A DNA stretch of 64,000 nucleotides from Seminavis robusta (taxonomy: Eukaryota > Bacillariophyta > Bacillariophyceae > Naviculales > Naviculaceae): assembly GCA_903772945.1 (NCBI GenBank), contig CAICTM010000406.1, forward strand, positions 1 through 64,000, written 5' to 3'. Below the pieces are notes generated by a model. The model did no database searches and was not told the DNA's origin. It saw only the letters and a program-made list of their open reading frames with translations. Position 1 is the first letter of the stretch, and each line of letters starts with the position of its first letter. The position numbers and the translations under genes are program-made. Below are positions 31,425 to 42,575 of the stretch, piece by piece.

Positions 31425-33314
31425 GGTTTCAAAGGAATAATTGAGGAATATAATGAGAATTACTGGCTACAGCCCGCAACTTCTTGTGTGTGAAGGAACA
31501 AAGCAACGGCCACAATTGCACGACGAGAGGCAACGAGAAAGCCTGTGACCTTCCCACTTCCCACCACCCACCACCATGCATCCCAAGATCCATCTGCTCT
31601 ATGACGTCACGATCCATGAGGTATCTTTTGATCTCTACCCTTAAGATTAAGCCAGCACAACTATTTGACTTGTCAAAACTGCCACCCAGGTGCAAGCCAT
31701 AACAGTATGTATGATACCGGTATCATAGTAGAGTGAGGGAGTGGTACCGGTAGATAGCTTTGCCACCAAGAACCTAGGAAGGTGCGGGCCGAGAGGTGCG
31801 GATTTTATACTAGTACCACCGAGGTGCTTCCGTACCGTACCGGTAGGTGCAGATGTTTCTGCCACCGAGGTGTGCGCCGTAGAGGTGCAGATTGGTCTGC
31901 AACCGAGGTGTGCACCCCAGAGGCGCAGATGTTCTTCTCCCGCCAGGTGGGTGCCCTATAGAAGAGGCACCGTCGTAGCAGAAACCCAGTGGACAGCCAC
32001 TTATACTTGACTTGATACTGAAGGCGGCTGAATTGGGGACAGTCGCAACTTCTGATGCCCTACAAACACATTGCATCACACTTGCGAGCTAGCTCAATAT
32101 TGATTTCTTCCACTGCTGCTGACGTTTCCTGATTGTGTCTAACGACTGAGGAGCTAAGAGCTTGCTCTAGCTAGTCTAGTCAAGCACCAACTGACTCTGC
32201 TACAGATTTGCAATAGCGCTGCACAAGCGCAGTTAGCCACTGCTTGCTGGGGAAGTCACATTAACTGCCTGATAGCCTTTTCCTCGATCAGAGAAGTGCA
32301 GTGTTCACTTGCTAGCTACTAGTGGCGAGAAGCAAGGAAAATACCTTCGTGCTTCCCAGCAAGAACCCATGCACCTGTTTTTACAGACGAAACCATGCAG
32401 CCAATTCAAGTCATTGCTTGAGTGGTCTTGCACAAGATAGATGTAATACTCCTAGCTACCGTAGTAGTAGATCTAAAGTATACAAAAGCGACAATAATTA
32501 TTATAATTGGAATCAAGCGATAGCTACATGTAATCCGCTCGGTAATCAAGCATCCTCGACCTCGCACTCCTCGACCGTCACTCCTCCAGTACTATTTATT
32601 TGTGGACGCCTTGGATTGCATCTGGTGGCACGTCAGTCTGACATTTTGGCTGCGACATGGCCGCAACGCATGGCCAGCTCCACTCTTCCACCGGTAGACA
32701 ATGGTACTGTAGCTCCAATGCTCCATGCTCCATCCTCTCCATCGGTACGGTACCAGTACAGTGTACAGTATCCCCCCTCGATCCACAGAATGCGTTGATG
32801 AGGCCAAAGAGTCCGCGGATGGTTCGGTTGGCGTCTCCAATGAGAAGGGGAAGCTCAATAATGCTTTTTCATTCCTGAATCGCCAGTACTACTGTACCAC
32901 TTTTGACTTTAGCGTGGAATGGACAAAAATAAATCTAAAAAAAGAGCAGAAACAAAGAACAGGAAGCTCAGCGGCGACCTACAGTGGCATCACCGTAGAT
33001 TTTGCGTACAAACCTACTGTACTACCGGTACGACGGAGGTCTTTTTCAGGACTGCCGCTCAACACTCAATAGCCAGATAGATCTTTAGAAGGAGCTCTGG
33101 CTGGTTTTCCTTGAGGGTGGGTGGTGAAATCGAATGCAGCAACTGTTGATTTGGATGCGGCATCGGCAACCTGTGTGACCTGGTTACTCTTTTAGAAACA
33201 CATTCCATCGTCTCCAGTCCACCATCTCTCCACAACGGCTCTCTCGTGCATCACTCCCAACGCATTACTAGGGACCTTGGTTTAGCGGAGAAAGAGGATA
33301 AACAGCCTAGCAAG
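31425..33314. other. Long intergenic region with repeats
   Basis: No gene is supported across 1.9 kb. It contains a tandem repeat (31763-31952), several GTACCGGTAC-type palindromes (near 31720, 31840, 32745, 33020) and CTAGCTAG-rich patches. Open frames here are short and the long ones run over the repeats. Confidence 0.5.
31763..31952. repeat. Degenerate tandem repeat of about 38-46 bp
   Basis: About four to five copies share the frame ACCGAGGTG...GAGGTGCAGAT. The best-kept copy is 38 bp long (from about 31865); others are extended by a GTACCGTACCGG insert. The repeated frame gives proline/cysteine-rich peptides that are not a gene. Confidence 0.65.
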
Positions 33315-35824
33315 ATGGCGATGTTTCTCAATCGGCTCATCAGGAACAATGCACCTGAAGGCGTCGAGTTGGATGGGGTGCAACCGGCGGGTGCCGATTC
33401 CAAGCTAGACGCCTCGATCGATCCTTTTGATGAGGCGGCGATCAAAGGTGAGAGCCTTTCCAACCCACAGGATGACCTTTTGATTGGTACCAAGCCAAGC
33501 GAAGAAGAAGAAGACAACGACGACCAAGAAGACCCCAAACAACAGAGACGACGGGACAACCGACGAACCAGCGGAAGGCGTTCCAGCCGAAGTACGAGCC
33601 GTGGCCGTCGCAGCAGAAGTTCCAGCTCCGTTCGAGATCCAAGCAGCAGAAGTGTCAGCCGCAGCAGTCGAGGCATTGGTAGTAGGAACTCCAGCTCCCG
33701 CTCTCTTCGAGATCCTCGAAGCAGGAGTACCTCGGTCAGCAGTAGTCGGGGCAACAGGAGAACATCGAGTCATGGCGGTGGGTTGGACAAAGGAGCAGTG
33801 AAGCAACAACAAATCATGCAGATGCTGGAAGCCAAGTTCGTTTCATCGGCGGCATCGGAAGCTCCCTCTGGTCTCGAGAAAAAGACACAGTCGTTGCCAA
33901 GCTTTCACCGCCGTACCAGTAGCAGCAAGGACCAAAGCAAGACAGGCAAACGAAACTGGAGTCCTCATGACAGCTGGAGTCCCCAAAACACCACCGTAAA
34001 TGACGGCGCCACCATCACTAGCAGCAACAGCAGCAGCAATTCAATGCATCGAAGCGCTTCCAACCCAGGGTTGACGATCACGAAGACGGCGCCGAAATCG
34101 AGAGATCGTCTGACAAAGCACCCCAGCCGATCCAACTTGCAGTCTCGCTCCGCTGACTTTCGGAGCAATATCACCACCAAGCAGAGTGACACCGAGACAA
34201 AGAGTGCTCCAAAGCCACCGGCGGCAAAAACTCCAAGGAGACGACGAGTCAATTCCTTTAGCAGTGAGAGAATGATGAAAATCCAACAAACTCCCGGAAA
34301 TGACACATGTGCTGACTGCCCCACCAAGAGTCCAGCGTGGGCAGTCTTCCTCAAGAAGAAGAATCAGGAGGGTGCCAAAATGGCTGTCTTATGCTGCCGC
34401 AAATGCGCACAGCATCACCACTACATGCTAGGCGAGGATCGTTGCAAAATCAAATACATCAAAATGGCGCACGAATGTAAGTAGGAAATGATGCAGTGCC
34501 TTCCGTATCGTCGATTCATTCATTTCATTCATTCATTCAATGATTTGCTCATCCCTTTGATTTCCAATTTTTCTCAGGGACGGAAATCAACTTTCAAATC
34601 TTGGAAGGAAGCGGAAACGCTGCTGTCAACGAGATCTTTGAAGCCAGACTCACCGACAGGAGATTCTGCAAAAATGTTGTCATGGACGACGAAAAGCGGG
34701 AGAAGAAGAGAAGAGCCAAATTCATCAAGAAAAAGTACAAAATGAGAAAGTATGTTGCTAGGGACGACGAGGAACGCGAACGTGCTGCGAAGCGCCGGGA
34801 AACCATCCGCCGACGAGCGAGTTCCCGCCAGCGCCGTTCTTCTTCGAGACAACTTCGTGCAAGTGATATGCATCTTAGGCGAGCCAGCACCACCACGTCA
34901 ACCCGAAAGCAAAAAGACGATCCTCCCCTCGTGCGAGCCAATACTACTCCTCCCACGACAACACCCGAGTCTCCCATCCAACGCCGAGAAGAAAATACGC
35001 TACCAGAGCCTGATATTATGTTGCCCATCATCAAACCATCACCCATTGTGCGATCCATAAGTAGTCCAACGCAAAAACGCCAACGCCACTCGGTTGCCAT
35101 CGACCAATTACAACGTCGTGAACTTGATGCCATGCGCATTACCCTGCACGATCTGCCACCGCTTATACGATCCACAACGACCCCAATGCCAAATGTGCGC
35201 CGTGATTCTTATGCGTCTCAGTCAGGTACAACCATCGACAATTTAAAATCAAATTTGGACGCATCGTGCAACCGACTCGAACAACGATTCCAACAAAAGG
35301 TACTCGAACGGCAGAAGCTACTGGAACGACGGAGGCTTTTGGATGATTCCAAGTGCAACAGCCTCGAGACAACCGCAGCGGCTACAAAACCGGAGTCATC
35401 TCCCTCTTTAGGTACGGACTCAAAACAGAACAGGGCCAGCCGATCCAAGCGATTAGCTGCAGATGCAGACAGCCAGGACGACACGATTGCCTCAGCAGAG
35501 CAAGACGGGACCGATACCTCACCGAGTCAGGAACCCTCGTTGTCCCACAAGAACCGGATCACCAGTCTGAATTCGCTCTCCTCTGTGAATAGACAAGGTT
35601 CACGTGATGGCAATCCACTCTCGCGCCACAAGAAGAGCAAAAGCTATTGCTCCATGTCAAAGGTTGACTCGATGGATGCGACTGCCAAAAGTCAAGAGAC
35701 GAATTACCTGCCTTGCGCTCTGAAACTCGAACCAATGAGAAGGGTATCCAACAAAACTGCCAACACGCATGGGGTGCATGAGAAATGGTCTGCCATGACT
35801 ACCAATCCAATCGTAGGGCAGTAG
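33315..35824 (+). CDS. ArfGAP-like zinc-finger protein with long disordered flanks
   Basis: Exons 33315-34476 and 34578-35824 join in phase 1 and give about 802 residues. Residues about 90-175 are an RS-rich stretch like splicing-factor tails. Residues 332-420 resemble an ArfGAP finger: CADC, then PAWA, then CRKC, then YMLGED, then a Trp split by the intron, then GNAAVNEIFEARL, which matches the family GN-x3-N-x2-E end. ArfGAP domains stimulate GTP hydrolysis on Arf proteins in membrane traffic. Two departures are clear: the spacing between the CxxC pairs is about eight residues longer than usual, and the HRxLG loop reads HHHYMLG, so the arginine finger appears missing. The rest is basic, serine-rich and low-complexity. 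Confidence 0.7.
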
Positions 35825-36020
35825 TTGTGAACGGCGAAACGACCAACTCTGGTCAGTTGTAAGCGAGTCTACCTAGCTAGAGTTTATGTCTTTGTTGTCT
35901 TCGTACTACTGTTCTGTCCGAATGCGCTGGAGAACACCACTTTTGGACGCCAGCCAACGTAAACATAATTGACATGGCTCTTTTCTCGAAAGATTGAATT
36001 CCTGCAGTGCCAAGCTCTGT

Positions 36021-39000
36021 TCAAGCCTCCGATTTGATAGAATCATTGACAATTGCTTTCGCGATTTCTACGATGTCGTCTTGGCCAAGTCGCATTGCTC
36101 GGACCTCAACCTCTTCAACGCGCCTGGGGGAAAGCAATGTTGTGTTTGCTAGGGCGGTCAGCCTTTCCGCGACTTCTTTGCCAGAGCCAGTCTCCAAGCT
36201 GAATCTGATCGTTTGCTCGAGAGACTCGAGATCCCAAAAGAATCGGCGGATACGTGCGAAACCACGTCGTGGGTGGACAGACAACATGGACGCAATGTGA
36301 AGAAAGCTGTCGAGACCCACCCAGCGCTTGCCGGAATCTATTCGCGGTGGCATTTGGCGGTCGATACAGAACTGGACGAAACGCACCGAGACTTCATCAA
36401 GCTCTGCAATAGCCTCAAAATGATCACGCGATTGCTTCTCTGGCGGCATCCGGGGATTCTTTGAATTGACAAACTCATCCACCATTGGTTCAAGTTCCTT
36501 TAAAGTCACAATGACAAGATCAAACGAGGCCTCATTGTCAAGGACGTCCAAGATCCTTGATTTCAGCTCGTTCAGTTTCCGTGTCAGGCTGCTAAGTTGA
36601 GCCGCCAGGACTTCGGCGTGAGTGGGTTCTTTCCTGTCGAGTGCATGATCTGTCGTCCCTTGAAATAAGCATCGCTGAATGGTGTCAAGATCCTTTTCAA
36701 CGTGCTCTTGGCTCGCCTTGACAACTAGGTCACGGACAAGGGGAGCTCCAGTCTCGAATCCTCGAGCCACAGCTAGAGACACGGCCAGCTGATGAATCTT
36801 GATCGGAGTGTCGGGAGGCTCCAAAAGCGTCAACGACTGGTCCATCTTGGCTTCCAGGCTTGCGCGAAGAAACTCCAATGCATCGTCCACTAGTGCAGTC
36901 GCATCTGCCGACGTGTCTTGGTATCGATCATGTATTTCACCGAGAATGCTCTTGAGGAGCCGATGCACACTGAATTCGCATATTGCCTTTAACGCCTTGT
37001 GCTGATGAAAGAACGTGTCCACCATTTTGGCTTCCAAGGAGTTCTTGTTGCTTGCCGTTGTCGCAGATAAAACAGCAATGGCCGGTGCCTCCTCGATCAC
37101 TAACAGCTTATCGATAGGATTGTCGGCACTGGCGTTCTTGAGAGAGCCCGTGCCGTTGTGTTCCGCGACGCCCTTGCTCAACATGAGAGGTCGCAGCTTT
37201 CTCGAGATTCCCGGGCTTCGCGCGGATGCTCTAATGTTGTCGTCCCGAGACAAATGGGAAACCAGCGAGACCAAATCCTCAAGTCGCGGGTTGACTGCAA
37301 ACAGGGTAGACATGCGAAAACTCAAAGGCGTTGCATCGATGGTGCTGCTGGCCTGCTCCTTTTCTTCATCACGAGGCAATATCGGGGTATTGTCGGTTGT
37401 TCCTGTCGACGATGGGAGTTCGTTAGACAATGGGATAGACGCGGCTTCTGTCAGGCCAACGTGTTCACCGAAGAAGGATTCCAGGCACCACACGGCTACC
37501 AGAAAAGTCGGCGTTGTCTTTTGCTGGGTAATGAAGGATTCGAAAAGTGAGCACTTGAGCTCTCTTTGAATCTCTCGAAGCATCATGACAAGCTGCACGT
37601 AACTCCTTGACCTTGTTCCAATCGTATCATCCCACGATGCCATCTTGAGAAACTCAATCACCCAGGGAGTGGTGAGTGACAGAGTTCCCGCATTCTGCGA
37701 TGCCCTGACAGCATCGAGCAGGTCCAATCCCCCGGTAGGGTCCCGTTGCAGCTGATGCAGGAGATCCACTGGAGCCACATCGCTTCCCTTTTGAAGGACG
37801 CTCGTGCTCTTTCCGGAAACTTCTTGCCAACTCGGACAAAACACAATCACACCCAGAAATCTCGCCAACATTTGCAGCTTCAACATTTTTTCTTCCAAGG
37901 GAGTTTCTTGGTTATTGCTGCTAACTCCTCCAACTCCATCGTCAAGATTGTTGGAGCTGCGAATGAGATGGACCAACTGGTGCTGCAAATGTCGGTTAAA
38001 TCGATGCGAGTCTGTGGACATGATAAAGAGAAAAAAGAACTCTTGATGCCCGGTAAAGTACTCTTTGGCTTGTTCTTCCGGTGCAATGGTCGCGTGCTTC
38101 TTGTTGTTTCTCTCAAAGGTGAGCTTGGTGTTGTTATAATTGACGCCGCTGCCATTTACAAATTTGGACGAGAATCGTTTGTGCAGCTTCTGTAGCTTTT
38201 CCTTGGACCCGGCCAACGCAAAGAGCTCCTTGTCGTTTTCTTGGAGCGGGACGAGTCCCACTTGCAAGAGTAGTTCGCAAAAGAATTGGGCGAACCACGG
38301 CAAATTCACCGTCATGACACTATACAAAACGACTCGACAATTGGATTTGATCTTGGCCATTTGTTTTTGGGCTTCGAGTACCTTGCCTTTGATACTGAGA
38401 AAGGCTCGTAGTTGATAGAGGAATGCATCTCGCGTTTCTTCTCGATTCTTGTAGATTGTTTTTTCGTCCTGACTCTTGAAATGATGTCGTGAATCCCGTT
38501 CGTGTTGAAAGGACAACGTCAAGAGCGCCGTTTGACTGGCGAATGTAGTTTGCGTGGACGACAAGGCTGATGATGATTGATCCTTGTGAATCCTATCTTC
38601 CAGCTGTTTCGTCAAATCTGGTAAATGGGTCCGAAAGGCAGTGCTCTGAATCAAATCCTTCCAAAACGACAGGCCAAACACCTGGAGCCATGGGGCCAGT
38701 TGGCGGAGTGCCTTGACGGCAAAGAGCAGTACGCGGTGTTCGTCATTGCCACCAAAGAGCGTGTCCGCGAAAATTTTCTGTTGGTTGTCACCACAAGTAG
38801 CTGCGGTTGGAGCATTTTCCTTGTTTCCCTTGACGTGCAAAAGCCTCATGAGTAGATGTAACTCGAGAACCGTGGAAGGAACCAAGTTTTTCCATATCAA
38901 TGTGCAGTAGATATCCACAAATCGATTCAGATCGTCATTATTGTCTTGATGATTATTGTTATTGTTGTTGCTGGAAGCAGTGGTAGACGCTACTTTGATG

Positions 39001-39971
39001 GGTGTATTGACGACCGATTGATTTTCTGGACCAATACCAAAGGTGACATGTTTCCTGCCATCCAACAAATCTTGTTTGGTGCTTCCTACTGTGGTTTTGA
39101 ACTCTTTTGAAGTTGTTTTGTTGTTGATTTTCGCAGTATTTTTAGAGCCAATAATAAGGGTTTGAGATCCAATATTATTTCTTGGTTGAGTTGTTGTTTG
39201 GGGTGGATCTCTCGTAGCAGTAGCGGTATTGTTGCCCCACGCCTTGGCTCCAGTCTGTTTGGCATTGTGAGTATCGATTGGTGGTTTATTAGCTGTTGAC
39301 AATGGTGGAAAGTTGTTTTGCTGCGGCTTTGCCCAGGCATGGCTGTCTTGGCGAGGCCAACTCTTTGTACTGGTGGAACTTGAGGAGAATGCGGTGTTGG
39401 TTGTCATTGGCGTTTGCTTGGCAATTTCTCCCCACACACCCGAGCTTCCTTGGGCAGGTGCTACAGCCGCTACAGGTCGAATTCGCTTTTTCTTCTTTTT
39501 CTTGCCTTGATGTCTCTCTTGTGAATTGTCGTGTTTCTGTGTCTGTTGTTGTTGTGGCTGTTGTGATGCTAGCGATGGAAATTGATCTTGATAAGACTCC
39601 TGTATTGGCTTATTTGGTTGTGTCATTGGTGGAGGATGCTTCTTTTGAGGCGACCTTCCATCTTCGCTGTTGCTGCTGCTGTTGTTGTTCGATCGACTAC
39701 TAGTAGAAGACTCGAGGAATGGTTTGCAAGCTGCTCGCAGTTCTTTCAAGATGTAGAATGACACCATCACCCGTCGTACGCGACAGTCCGCCACAGTGCA
39801 AGGAGTCGATGAGCACTCAACATCTTCATCTTTGGTGGACCCAGTTGAAGCGGCAAGCCAATCCACCAGTCGCCTGTGCTGTTCGTCATGGACTATGGCA
39901 TCCCCGACGGTTGACTCAATGGGAGATGAACAAGGACAACTTCGAAGTTGGGAGTGACAGGAGGAGTCCAT
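36021..39971 (-). CDS. Codanin-1-like protein
   Basis: A single exon of 1,316 residues starting at ATG 39971. Residues about 130-380 are Gln/Asn-rich and disordered and include SYQDQFPSLASQ. The central and C-terminal parts are helical. The stretch LKLQMLARFLGVIVFCPSW, then a DLL helix and LSLTTPWVIEFLKMASWD, closely recalls the C-terminal region of animal Codanin-1 (ARFLG-x-LAF, then LTVPWVVEFL). HRFNRHLQHQLVHLI just upstream also fits. In animals Codanin-1 binds the histone chaperone ASF1 and partners CDIN1. No B-domain-like ASF1-binding motif was firmly identified here. The call rests on remembered sequence patterns; the length is close to human Codanin-1 (about 1,230). Confidence 0.7.
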   Translation of the reverse strand: MDSSCHSQLRSCPCSSPIESTVGDAIVHDEQHRRLVDWLAASTGSTKDEDVECSSTPCTVADCRVRRVMVSFYILKELRAACKPFLESSTSSRSNNNSSSNSEDGRSPQKKHPPPMTQPNKPIQESYQDQFPSLASQQPQQQQTQKHDNSQERHQGKKKKKKRIRPVAAVAPAQGSSGVWGEIAKQTPMTTNTAFSSSSTSTKSWPRQDSHAWAKPQQNNFPPLSTANKPPIDTHNAKQTGAKAWGNNTATATRDPPQTTTQPRNNIGSQTLIIGSKNTAKINNKTTSKEFKTTVGSTKQDLLDGRKHVTFGIGPENQSVVNTPIKVASTTASSNNNNNNHQDNNDDLNRFVDIYCTLIWKNLVPSTVLELHLLMRLLHVKGNKENAPTAATCGDNQQKIFADTLFGGNDEHRVLLFAVKALRQLAPWLQVFGLSFWKDLIQSTAFRTHLPDLTKQLEDRIHKDQSSSALSSTQTTFASQTALLTLSFQHERDSRHHFKSQDEKTIYKNREETRDAFLYQLRAFLSIKGKVLEAQKQMAKIKSNCRVVLYSVMTVNLPWFAQFFCELLLQVGLVPLQENDKELFALAGSKEKLQKLHKRFSSKFVNGSGVNYNNTKLTFERNNKKHATIAPEEQAKEYFTGHQEFFFLFIMSTDSHRFNRHLQHQLVHLIRSSNNLDDGVGGVSSNNQETPLEEKMLKLQMLARFLGVIVFCPSWQEVSGKSTSVLQKGSDVAPVDLLHQLQRDPTGGLDLLDAVRASQNAGTLSLTTPWVIEFLKMASWDDTIGTRSRSYVQLVMMLREIQRELKCSLFESFITQQKTTPTFLVAVWCLESFFGEHVGLTEAASIPLSNELPSSTGTTDNTPILPRDEEKEQASSTIDATPLSFRMSTLFAVNPRLEDLVSLVSHLSRDDNIRASARSPGISRKLRPLMLSKGVAEHNGTGSLKNASADNPIDKLLVIEEAPAIAVLSATTASNKNSLEAKMVDTFFHQHKALKAICEFSVHRLLKSILGEIHDRYQDTSADATALVDDALEFLRASLEAKMDQSLTLLEPPDTPIKIHQLAVSLAVARGFETGAPLVRDLVVKASQEHVEKDLDTIQRCLFQGTTDHALDRKEPTHAEVLAAQLSSLTRKLNELKSRILDVLDNEASFDLVIVTLKELEPMVDEFVNSKNPRMPPEKQSRDHFEAIAELDEVSVRFVQFCIDRQMPPRIDSGKRWVGLDSFLHIASMLSVHPRRGFARIRRFFWDLESLEQTIRFSLETGSGKEVAERLTALANTTLLSPRRVEEVEVRAMRLGQDDIVEIAKAIVNDSIKSEA

Positions 39972-40499
39972 ACCTGAATGGATGACAACAAGGAGAGTGC
40001 AGAAGGCTTCACCATCGTCGGATTGTGGGTTTGGTGGTGGTCCTTCAGAGAGGAAAAGATTCGATTCGAGGCGCGCAAAGATTTAAATGAACGCAAAGAA
40101 TTAAGCAAAAAAACATTTGTCTTTGGGATGGCGATTTTGCGCTCGAGCGCTCAGAACAGACGAACAGACCCGACGATCGTTCCAACTATGCATACCGGTA
40201 CCGGTAGCTACGGTAGATCTTGGTCCGTCAGCAACAACGTGGTTCCAACATCGACCTCAAGCCTCAAGCCAACCAAGCAAACAATTCTATTGCCATCATC
40301 TTGCCGGCGGCTTTGCTTGCTGAGGACGCACCTCTCCTGACAGTCTGATCAGCATCATTTGATAATCGCCAACAAGTACTACGGTCGGGTCCTACCGTGT
40401 CTTGCTGAGGAAAGCGAAAGCGAAAGCGAAAGCAAAAGCAAAAGAGCCGACAGATCCCGTTATAAAGCCAATGGATACACAATATCGAGGAAGATCAAG
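39972..40499. other. Divergent promoter region with GAAAGC repeat
   Basis: This separates the Codanin-1-like gene (minus) and the LRAT-like gene (plus). It holds a TACCGGTACCGGTA palindrome at about 40193-40207 and a hexamer repeat (GAAAGC, about six copies) at 40410-40444, which would lie in the 5' UTR of the plus gene. Confidence 0.6.
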
Positions 40500-42575
40500 A
40501 TGAGCCTAGAAGAAGAGAAAAAAGCCGAATCTGCTACTCCCGAAAAAGAGGCTAAAACTGCAACCGACGACAGCATCACATGTGACACCCTGGCTGATAG
40601 TACAGAATTGAACGAGAAGAAGGATGATATGACCACAGAGTCTACTACTCTTGCCGGTACTGCTGGCAATGATGACCCCGAAGTAGTAGCACCGATAGCT
40701 GCAGACACAGAAACAAAAGGCGAAACACCGCCAAGTGCCGACCAATCTGAATCTGCCAGTACTACTGAGGCCGCAAAACCGGAAGAGTCTACCACGGAAG
40801 CTAGGAAAGCTGAAGATTCGACTCCTGAAGTACCCACTCCTGAAGCTACCCCTGCATTAGACGACACTCTCGCCGATGATGAATCGAATAACAATCCACA
40901 ATCAGCAGCAGCAGAAGATGTTGGTACTGCCATTGTGAGTAGTGGACCAGGCACTGTAGGACTCTATGAGGGTGGTCTCAAGCACGCCTTTGTTCCCGGT
41001 GATCACGTGATTCGCTGGGAGATGCTACCCATCGTTTGGCCCATTCAAATACACGGCATTGTCTTGGAGACTAGCAAAGATTATGTCAGTATCTGCGATT
41101 TTGGACTCACGGCCGAGCCCAGACACGATCTCAAGGAAACAGAACAACAAGCAGCTGCTGCCGCTGAAGAGGAGGCCAAAGAGGAAACAAAAGACGAAAA
41201 AATCAACACCAACAAAAAACTACTCGCTGCCTGGGACCGTGTCAAACCACCCGACAATACCAAAAAGGAACGAATCACTGTGCATATCATTACCACACAA
41301 GACGAGCTAAAGGCATGGAAAAAAGTGAATTATGGACAAGGACTCTTTGGTACGGGACCCCAAGACGACGGCAGCAACCCAGACCACAACCAAAATGGCG
41401 CTGCTGATACACAACAACAACAATCACAGCAACAGGCATCGTCAGAAGAAAATCCCAGACCCCGCACGCGTGTTGGACAACGTGTTGGACAATGGTGGCA
41501 AAATGCCAAACAACGAAGGCAACAAGGCAAGCAACAACAACAACAGCAAGGCAAGGACCAGCAACAACAACTGCCGCCGCCGGATTCCAATGACAACACG
41601 GAGAACACGGCAATGGACGCCGACAACCCTGATGCGGCTACATTTGCCGGCAATGCTTCCATGTCCACCTTGATCACGAGTAGCGATACATTCGATGGTG
41701 GTGATGATGCCAACAAACAGGCGACTCTCAAACACTCCAAGAGTGACCCCGAACTGGCATCGTCCAACGGAACTGTCCAAGCAACCACTGCAGAAGAAGC
41801 CAAACCAGCAGCTGCTGCAGTACCGGCCCGCCGACGCATCTTTGCCAGACTGCGACGCCACAAGTCACGATCCACCTCTCCCAGCAAGAACGATAATGCC
41901 AACAAACTACCCAAATCGGATCCACCCAAATTGGTCCTTGCCAGAACCAGATTCCTGTTGCAATACGGTGAAAAGGTTCTGCCACCCTACCACCCGTTCA
42001 AAGCCAACTCGGAATGCATTGCCGTCTTTTGCAAAACAGGTCGTTGGAGTACCCTCCAGGCATCCGTGTTTTTGCATTCCACTGCCATTGGGAATGCCAA
42101 GAGTAGCATGGCCATGACACTGGGTGTGGCAGCATCCGTTCCACTCTTGGCTCCTGCCATTGCAGGGATTGGTCTAGTAGCCGTTGGTGCGCCTTATGTC
42201 ATTCTCAATCAGAGCAGAGAATTCTGGCAACAAGAAACAATCCGTTTGAACGAATTGGTGTGGGCACAAGCGGAACCAGAAGTGTTTGTGGAGTGCATTG
42301 AGAGGTGGAGCAATATTGGCAAGAAGAAGGAGGAAAAGAAGGATGGCGACGACAACAGTAACACCAATGATGAAAGCAATGCAGAGGATAGCACGCGGCA
42401 AGACGGGTCAGAGAAGGACACCGCGGAGGAGGAGCAAAATGGGGCGAAGGATGAACACAGAGAGACCCCAGAGACGGCAGAAAAAGTCATGGACTCAAGC
42501 GCCAAGAGCGCCACTGCCCCTCACAAAACAACGACGACGAAGACCAGACCCAAGGAACGATTTGTATCTGTGTGA
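40500..42575 (+). CDS. LRAT-like (NlpC/P60 superfamily) protein with split domain
   Basis: The protein of about 691 residues starts at the first ATG, 40500; the in-frame sequence upstream begins with TTG and is a hexamer repeat. Residues 1-140 are acidic and low-complexity. Residues about 155-200 hold PGDHVIRWEMLPIVWPIQIH and GIVLE, where His (about 184) fits the catalytic His of LRAT-type acyltransferases or hydrolases. Residues about 480-590 hold LLQYGEKVLPPYHPFKANSE, then CIAVFCKTGRW, where Cys about 506 fits the NCEHF-type nucleophile, followed by a hydrophobic segment (VAASVPLLAPAIAGIGLVAV) that could anchor it in membranes. A 300-residue Gln/Asp-rich insert parts the two halves. The family call is from motif layout and is moderate. 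Confidence 0.6.
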   Translation: MSLEEEKKAESATPEKEAKTATDDSITCDTLADSTELNEKKDDMTTESTTLAGTAGNDDPEVVAPIAADTETKGETPPSADQSESASTTEAAKPEESTTEARKAEDSTPEVPTPEATPALDDTLADDESNNNPQSAAAEDVGTAIVSSGPGTVGLYEGGLKHAFVPGDHVIRWEMLPIVWPIQIHGIVLETSKDYVSICDFGLTAEPRHDLKETEQQAAAAAEEEAKEETKDEKINTNKKLLAAWDRVKPPDNTKKERITVHIITTQDELKAWKKVNYGQGLFGTGPQDDGSNPDHNQNGAADTQQQQSQQQASSEENPRPRTRVGQRVGQWWQNAKQRRQQGKQQQQQQGKDQQQQLPPPDSNDNTENTAMDADNPDAATFAGNASMSTLITSSDTFDGGDDANKQATLKHSKSDPELASSNGTVQATTAEEAKPAAAAVPARRRIFARLRRHKSRSTSPSKNDNANKLPKSDPPKLVLARTRFLLQYGEKVLPPYHPFKANSECIAVFCKTGRWSTLQASVFLHSTAIGNAKSSMAMTLGVAASVPLLAPAIAGIGLVAVGAPYVILNQSREFWQQETIRLNELVWAQAEPEVFVECIERWSNIGKKKEEKKDGDDNSNTNDESNAEDSTRQDGSEKDTAEEEQNGAKDEHRETPETAEKVMDSSAKSATAPHKTTTTKTRPKERFVSV

